64,000 bases of DNA, from the NCBI GenBank assembly GCA_036898135.1, contig CM072519.1:36454952-36518951 (forward strand), written 5' to 3'. This document shows positions 58,706 to 64,000 of this stretch, in pieces. This stretch comes from Oncomelania hupensis (taxonomy: Eukaryota; Mollusca; Gastropoda; Littorinimorpha; Pomatiopsidae). Position 1 is the first letter of the stretch. The number at the start of each line of letters is the position of its first letter. The translations under genes were made by a program, and so were the position numbers. Under the pieces are notes generated by a model. The model saw only the letters and a program-made list of their open reading frames with translations, was not told the DNA's origin and did no database searches.

Positions 58706-59288
58706 GTATTTATATAAAAATAATAACTAAAAACATATTTCTGCCATAAGCGCCAATGAGCCGAAACACAAACAACAATTACCTGAAATAAAACAAGTAT
58801 AGGTGAAGACGTCACAGCATTTTCTCAAGTTGTTCTTGAACTCGAAGGACTTGCTGATAACAAAAACAAGTTACGACAACTGTATGTTAATCTTGCCTAG
58901 GAGGAAGACTTTCAACAATTATTTTAACAAAAAACAAATAACAGATAAGAGAACTTCTATGTCTCGAGTTATACTTGAATAATAAGCCACGGACTTTGTT
59001 TATTTGATGAGGCAGAGGTCACAAGGTTGAATCAAGCCAACTTGATGATGCCGCCTAAAACTTGAATTGATGACAAGCGAACAAGTCAGACATGATATAT
59101 TCATAATCTTACTTGTAGAGGTCTTTGCAAATCAACCAAAGACAAAACAAACAATGTCAGGGAGAATGTGAATCAAGAGATTAACATTACGATGATTCAT
59201 CTATTTCTATGATTCAACTATACCTCTGATTTAGATTGAAGTGAATGGGAACATTGGTAAAAATATGCGACTGATGATGATTTTGTTA

Positions 59289-59290
<2 letters not shown>
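58706..59290. other. No gene seen
   Basis: AT-rich. Nothing recognised. Confidence 0.5.
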
Positions 59291-59348
<58 letters not shown>

Positions 59349-59392
59349 AATGATAATGATGATGAACATGATGATGAGTTGTTGTTGTCGTC

Positions 59393-59424
<32 letters not shown>

Positions 59425-59450
59425 CTTCTTCTTCTTCTTCTTCTTCTTCT
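59291..59450. repeat. (GAT)n-(TTG)n-(TTC)n compound array
   Basis: About 20 GAT units, then about 15 TTG/GTC units, then about 9 TTC units. Confidence 0.95.
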
Positions 59451-59544
59451 CCTCTTCTTTGGTCGTTATAGTTTTAGTCTGATGATGGTTTGAGTGTCTA
59501 TTTTACACGTCCGCCTTGAATGGTAAAACTGTTCCTTTGGGCGA

Positions 59545-59620
59545 CTTGAGTTTGGAGCTTGTTTGCTTTTTCGCTTAGCGCCTTGGGCAGCTCATTGAGA
59601 GCTATATAAGAGACAATACA
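59545..59620 (+). repeat. SINE A-type 3' tail fragment
   Basis: TTAGCGCCTTGGGCAGCTCA then TTGAGAGCTATATAAGAG resembles the SINE A 3' end (GCGCCTTGAGCAGCTC...GCTATATAAG). Confidence 0.55.
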
Positions 59621-61001
59621 GTATGTATATGTGAGAAAGAGAAACGCACAAACACACACACACAAACACACACACAGAGGGAGAGTCGTTTGGTGTAATA
59701 TGTGTGTGTGTGTGTGTGCGTGCGTACGTACGTAAGCATTTGGGCCTACATGGATGTGTACGTAAGTATTAATTTATTTGAAGTATTTTCTATTCAATGG
59801 GTTTGTGGTTCGTTTATTCAATTACTTCGATCTTATAGCGTTCAGTGTCGACTAATGCGTCTTCTTATTCAAGTAATTAAAATGTTAAGATGTTCAACAT
59901 TTGCTGAAAGTTCGCCTCTAGTGCAGTAAGTGTTTAGTGTGATATGTGCGGTGTCTGCTGCTATGCCAAACTATTTTATGTTTTATTGTGGAATTGCATT
60001 GCGCTTGACTTCTCGCAAATCAATTCAGTATATGATTCTTGTTGAGTCGATTATAATATTATGTGAGCAGTATTTCCAGCGATAGCTTGTTGTCCATGTT
60101 TATCATCATTCACAAGCTCCCACCCTCCTCTCTCCCCCCGTTCCCCTCGCCCCAAACCAAACAAGCTAAACAACGTAGGCATAGAATTTGAAACCTTCTC
60201 GTCGAGCACCAAACGACACATTCACCTTTATCTAGAATCGAACCACCCGCGGACATGGCTGTTGAGACTAGGACTGCTTCTGGCGCTGTCAACGAGCAGG
60301 TGGATCTTGTCCGCCATGTTTTCCCAGTGTTAGAAACAACACACGCGAGACGCCACGAGAAGGGCCGAGATGCAAGATGGTGTCAACTTTTTGCCACCCC
60401 CCAGCACCCACCCGTCGGCCACTTCCCGTCTCGGCTTTCACCCATCTTGGTCTACCTACCATATATCCCAATCCAGAGTTCTATTATAATGCGAATCCTA
60501 AGTGTTCTTGTTTTCCATGGTTAAATGTTGTAATTATAACAATACAAAAGCTAGTAAGCTTATATAGCGCTATTCCGCATTAAAAACAGCCTGAAAAACG
60601 TCTTTTTTGAGGGATGGATGGAGTACTTAAAACGGTAATAAAGACTATATTTACATAATAACAGACAGACAATAATGGTTAATGTAAATAGTTAATTAAA
60701 CGAAGAATTAGTAGCAATGTGTGTGGTCAATAAAACAAAAATACACCTTCATCTACATATTTGGTACAATCCAAAGTTCTGATGCGGACTATGCAGATTT
60801 TTTTAACCATTTTGACGAACAAGATTAAGAACACAATGTTTTAAAAATTCCGTATAATTGTTCTGTGTTTCAGAATCCCTGATGGTAAGTCTAAGACTGG
60901 AATTGTTGGAGGAGGTTCGCTTTACCACCACCGGGCTATATGTTTTTATAACGTATTACTTGTCACTAGTTATAATACCCAGCAGTCATTAACCTTTTCT
61001 T
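59621..61001. other. No gene seen
   Basis: (CA)n/(TG)n tract at about 59655-59720, otherwise mixed. An 89-codon frame at 60255-60524 starts in a fair initiation context but has no recognised domain, and its minus-strand shadow is equally open. Confidence 0.45.
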
Positions 61002-61277
61002 CGAGGCTCTCAGATCCTGAATCTAGGTTCCTATCCTTTTTTTGGGGTCCAAAAGGTTCAGGAATCTAAGTTCGGGATCTGGGAACCTCCCAAAAAAAGG
61101 GTGTTCGTGGCGATTCACAAACCTTTTGTTTACCTCGAGGTTCTCAGATTATGAACCTATGTTCCTGATTCCTTTTTTTGTGTCCGAAAGGTTCAGGAAT
61201 CTAGGTTTGAGATCTCAGAACCTCGAGAAAAAAAAAAAGATCGTTAAGCTCCACGAACTTTCCAGTTAAGACAGGCC
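61002..61277 (+). repeat. Family F, two tandem hairpin units
   Basis: Hairpin units at 61002-61090 and 61136-61225. In the second, the arm CGAGGTTCTCAGAT pairs with ATCTCAGAACCTCG (13 of 14) and the pairing extends to about 36 bases around a T-rich loop. The downstream CCACGAACTTTCCAGTTAAG and ACAGGCC is shared with 33180-33206. Confidence 0.75.
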
Positions 61278-61764
61278 TTGACTCTTCTATCTTTAGCTTT
61301 GCATGTTTTGTGAACCTTAGCATTACAATATACGTGGGTCGTTAGTCCGATCAGTCCGTCCTAAATATACACGTCATGTCTTAGGACGTGAAGCCTGATT
61401 TTACTACTACCGATCAGTTGTTTCTTTTCGGCAAGTGGGAGATTTATTAGATTAGAGCATGTTCTAATTTGCTAGTGTATTTATAGGCCTGTAACTCTTG
61501 CGATCTTCTGTAAAGTATTCCTACCTGTTTCAGTCATTCCAACTTTACTTATATTCGATGTTCGAACAGCTTAGAATGACGCCTCTGAAGATCAGAGATG
61601 GGATGGATGAGAATTACTTTGACGATTGGGTGTTTTTGCATGTACGTTGTTTTCCTATTCAAAGTTGCTCTTAGATCCTTTTTGGCTTTTAGCCTTTTGC
61701 TTTATATTTATTATGACACGTTCAGCACGGAACTCGTAACATCTTTTTTTCCACCTCTCATTTG
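61278..61764. other. No gene seen
   Basis: Mixed sequence. Nothing recognised. Confidence 0.5.
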
Positions 61765-61783
61765 AGAGAGAGAGAGAGAAAGA

Positions 61784-61872
<89 letters not shown>

Positions 61873-61935
61873 TTGTGGAAGGGGTCGTGATAATGGAGCA
61901 GAGGAAGGTGATATTTGGGGGTCTGAGAGAGAGAG

Positions 61936-62001
<66 letters not shown>
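61765..62001. repeat. Two (AG)n arrays
   Basis: 61765-61869 and 61926-62001, separated by 56 bp of unique sequence. Confidence 0.95.
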
Positions 62002-62003
<2 letters not shown>

Positions 62004-62221
62004 GTGACTAGTAACATTTCTTCATTTATTTTTTTAATAAATAAAATAATTAATAAATGCATTTTTCACTTACAAAAAGACCTAATGCCGACAGTATACT
62101 TGGCTTTATTGACAACGAGTACGGGCGTAGGGCTGTAGTTACTTAGTAGGTTTGGTAAGCCTACCAATTGTTATATATAATTTTCACCATTATAGATGAC
62201 ATTTACTTTTAATTTACGTAA

Positions 62222-62262
62222 TCGTCATTGTAGTCGTTGTTGTAGTCGTTGTTGTAGTCGTC

Positions 62263-62336
<74 letters not shown>

Positions 62337-62337
62337 T

Positions 62338-62398
<61 letters not shown>

Positions 62399-62432
62399 AC
62401 AACAACATCATCATTATCATAATCATCATTAG

Positions 62433-62464
<32 letters not shown>

Positions 62465-62513
62465 GCAGCATCTTCTTCTTCTTCCTTCTTCTTCTTCTTC
62501 TTCTTCTTCTTCA
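62222..62513. repeat. (GTC/GTT) then (ATC)n-(AGC)n-(TTC)n compound array
   Basis: TTGTAGTCG trimer, about 44 ATC units (62266-62397), degenerate triplets, about 10 AGC units (62441-62469) and about 14 TTC units. Confidence 0.95.
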
Positions 62514-64000
62514 TTATCGGTTCTGTAGTTATGTTAGAATGTAACGGGCTTTCTTTGCTTCCTGTAATTCGTCGAGGTAAACTCATTTTTCTAATTGTTA
62601 AAAACTTAGTTTAATTCGCAGCATGCAAGGGCATTGTTTTTCAGACAGATACAAGCGGATAACTACAAAACAATTGTCTAAAAAAATAAACAATTCGTGC
62701 TATTTCACACCGGACAACTGTTACAAAGTCGTTTATACGAGCAGCAGTTTAAAAATCGAATGAGTTTTTCCTCATAACATTCTAACGTCATTACACAGAA
62801 AGAAGATGAACAAAATAATTCCACACGCTATATGTTAAAATGCCCGTGAAAACAACTTAAAGATGAAGAGAGAAAACATTGGACACCCGTTTGTATGTTT
62901 TCCTCTGTTTGCTGTCGGTCAGGCAACGTTTTGTTGGTGCGGTTGTAACACTTGTGAAGAAATAGTCGTTAAATTAAAACAAAGTAAATAAAGTGCAATA
63001 TTATTGTGTGTTTGGTGCCCACGAAAATGTGTCGTAACGCACGAAGATGTTTCATAACATAGTCGCTGTCTGCAAAGAATATTTTATCATTATGAACTAT
63101 ACGCGACAGGTTTTCTCCACATCTGAACTTGAGAGAGAATGCTCGATTCAGACTTTGTTTATGGGTGATCATAGTAATTTTATGACATTTAGGAAATGGT
63201 ATCGCGGTGAACTTGTGTATTTTTCTTGTTACACAGGCGATCTGTCACGTGAAAATGAGTCGTCAGCGAAATTATTTTACAGAAACTTCATGAAGAGGTG
63301 TTGCATCATTCTGTTTGTAAAAACTGAATAGTACAGTAGTTTGATGTCATCGCTAATGGTTTGTAATGAAAAATGGTCACTGCGTCCAATGTTGCGTGAT
63401 ATAGACTACATGTAAGTGTCACTGGTAGCAAATTTATTTGCCAATATATTACGTACTACACTCTCGTTCATAAGAACGCATCTTATAATGTTTCTGTTAC
63501 TATCAGCAGATTGTTAGAATTAGGTAGGACCCTGTTGTTATTTGCCTCTGTTCAACCCAAGTGCGCAATGTTATTAATTGATTTAGTCAAGTGTCCTTTT
63601 CAGTTGCACTTGGATACTGGTAATAGATACAGTTTCTTTGTCAGTTGGTAAATGTTAATGTTAGAATAATTATGTGAAAGACTGAAACTAACTTGAGATC
63701 CATTTAAATAAAAAAAATTCTCTAAAGACCAAAATATATGTAGGCCTATCAACGATCTGGCATGGGGCGGATATGATCACTCTTAAGCTCTGCAGCTTGT
63801 AGAAGCTTCATATAATTCGCCGGATTGACGTCTTTCCGCAACGTTGAAGAGGCTATTTCACATTTTTCAATGTCTGATAGTGGACACCTGTGCGCAAGTC
63901 TTAAAACTCTTCTTGTGGACTAGTAGTATCTAATAATAGCGCCTATCATCTTCATTTCATTGTCAGTGTTCGTTGTTAGACATTGATTTCCTACTGGCTG
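62514..64000. other. No gene seen
   Basis: AT-rich. A 94-codon plus-strand frame (63047-63331) has no recognised domain and its flanks are non-coding in character. Confidence 0.5.

Noticed and set aside
63047..63331. 94-codon plus-strand frame
   Set aside because: Ordinary composition but no recognisable domain or splice context. At this size chance frames are expected in AT-rich DNA.

Overview
This 64 kb window looks like non-genic, repeat-dominated DNA from an animal nuclear genome. The evidence is tRNA-headed SINEs, decayed non-LTR and DNA transposons, dozens of long microsatellites and no bacterial gene organisation. The mix of tRNA-SINEs, very dense (GAT/ATC)n and (GA/TC)n arrays, and hAT, mariner and LINE relics suggests a lophotrochozoan, most plausibly a mollusc (gastropod-like). 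That taxonomic guess is inference only. No complete host gene is visible. The only host-exon candidate is a 123-bp minus-strand segment at 46350-46472 with good splice sites and faint metalloprotease similarity.

Most of the long open frames are poly-Ser, -Asp, -His, -Met, -Ile, -Leu or -Tyr translations of trinucleotide arrays and are not genes. The real coding signal is transposon debris: an hAT transposase C-terminus (1278-1997), LINE reverse-transcriptase C-terminal fragments (8835-9482 minus, 18275-18485 minus, 19100-19235 minus, 21650-22832 plus) and an internally deleted mariner transposase (52587-52911 minus).

Several repeat families recur, so boundaries and insertions can be read by comparing copies within the window. 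SINE A has a tRNA-like head and a GCGCTATATAAG-type tail (4.0, 22.1, 28.8, 58.4 kb). SINE B also has a tRNA-like head (6.4, 47.9, 53.8 kb). SINE C has a tRNA-like head and an ATT-rich tail (23.5, 24.5, 25.6, 33.6, 45.5 kb). One retroposon carries a 5S-rRNA-like segment (20.6 kb). Family D is an approximately 700-bp retroposon with about ten copies, a CCCTTGGGG 5' end and two alternative 3' modules. Families E, F and R1 and a TGACGTCA-rich array complete the set.

The main structural story is nesting. Three insertions of 1017, 1525 and 588 bp have TG...CA termini, short terminal inverted repeats and perfect 5-bp target duplications, each inside another repeat. They read as solo LTRs, and paralogous repeat copies serve as empty sites. 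A mariner deletion derivative sits at a TA inside a family D copy, a non-autonomous hAT-like element sits inside a family F hairpin, and a 71-bp family D retrocopy with a 10-bp target duplication plus a SINE A interrupt one LINE coding fragment. I did not find a convincing new multi-gene system. The most novel material is the family D retroposon, the 5S-like SINE, the nested insertions and a dense TGACG cluster at 15.2-15.4 kb.
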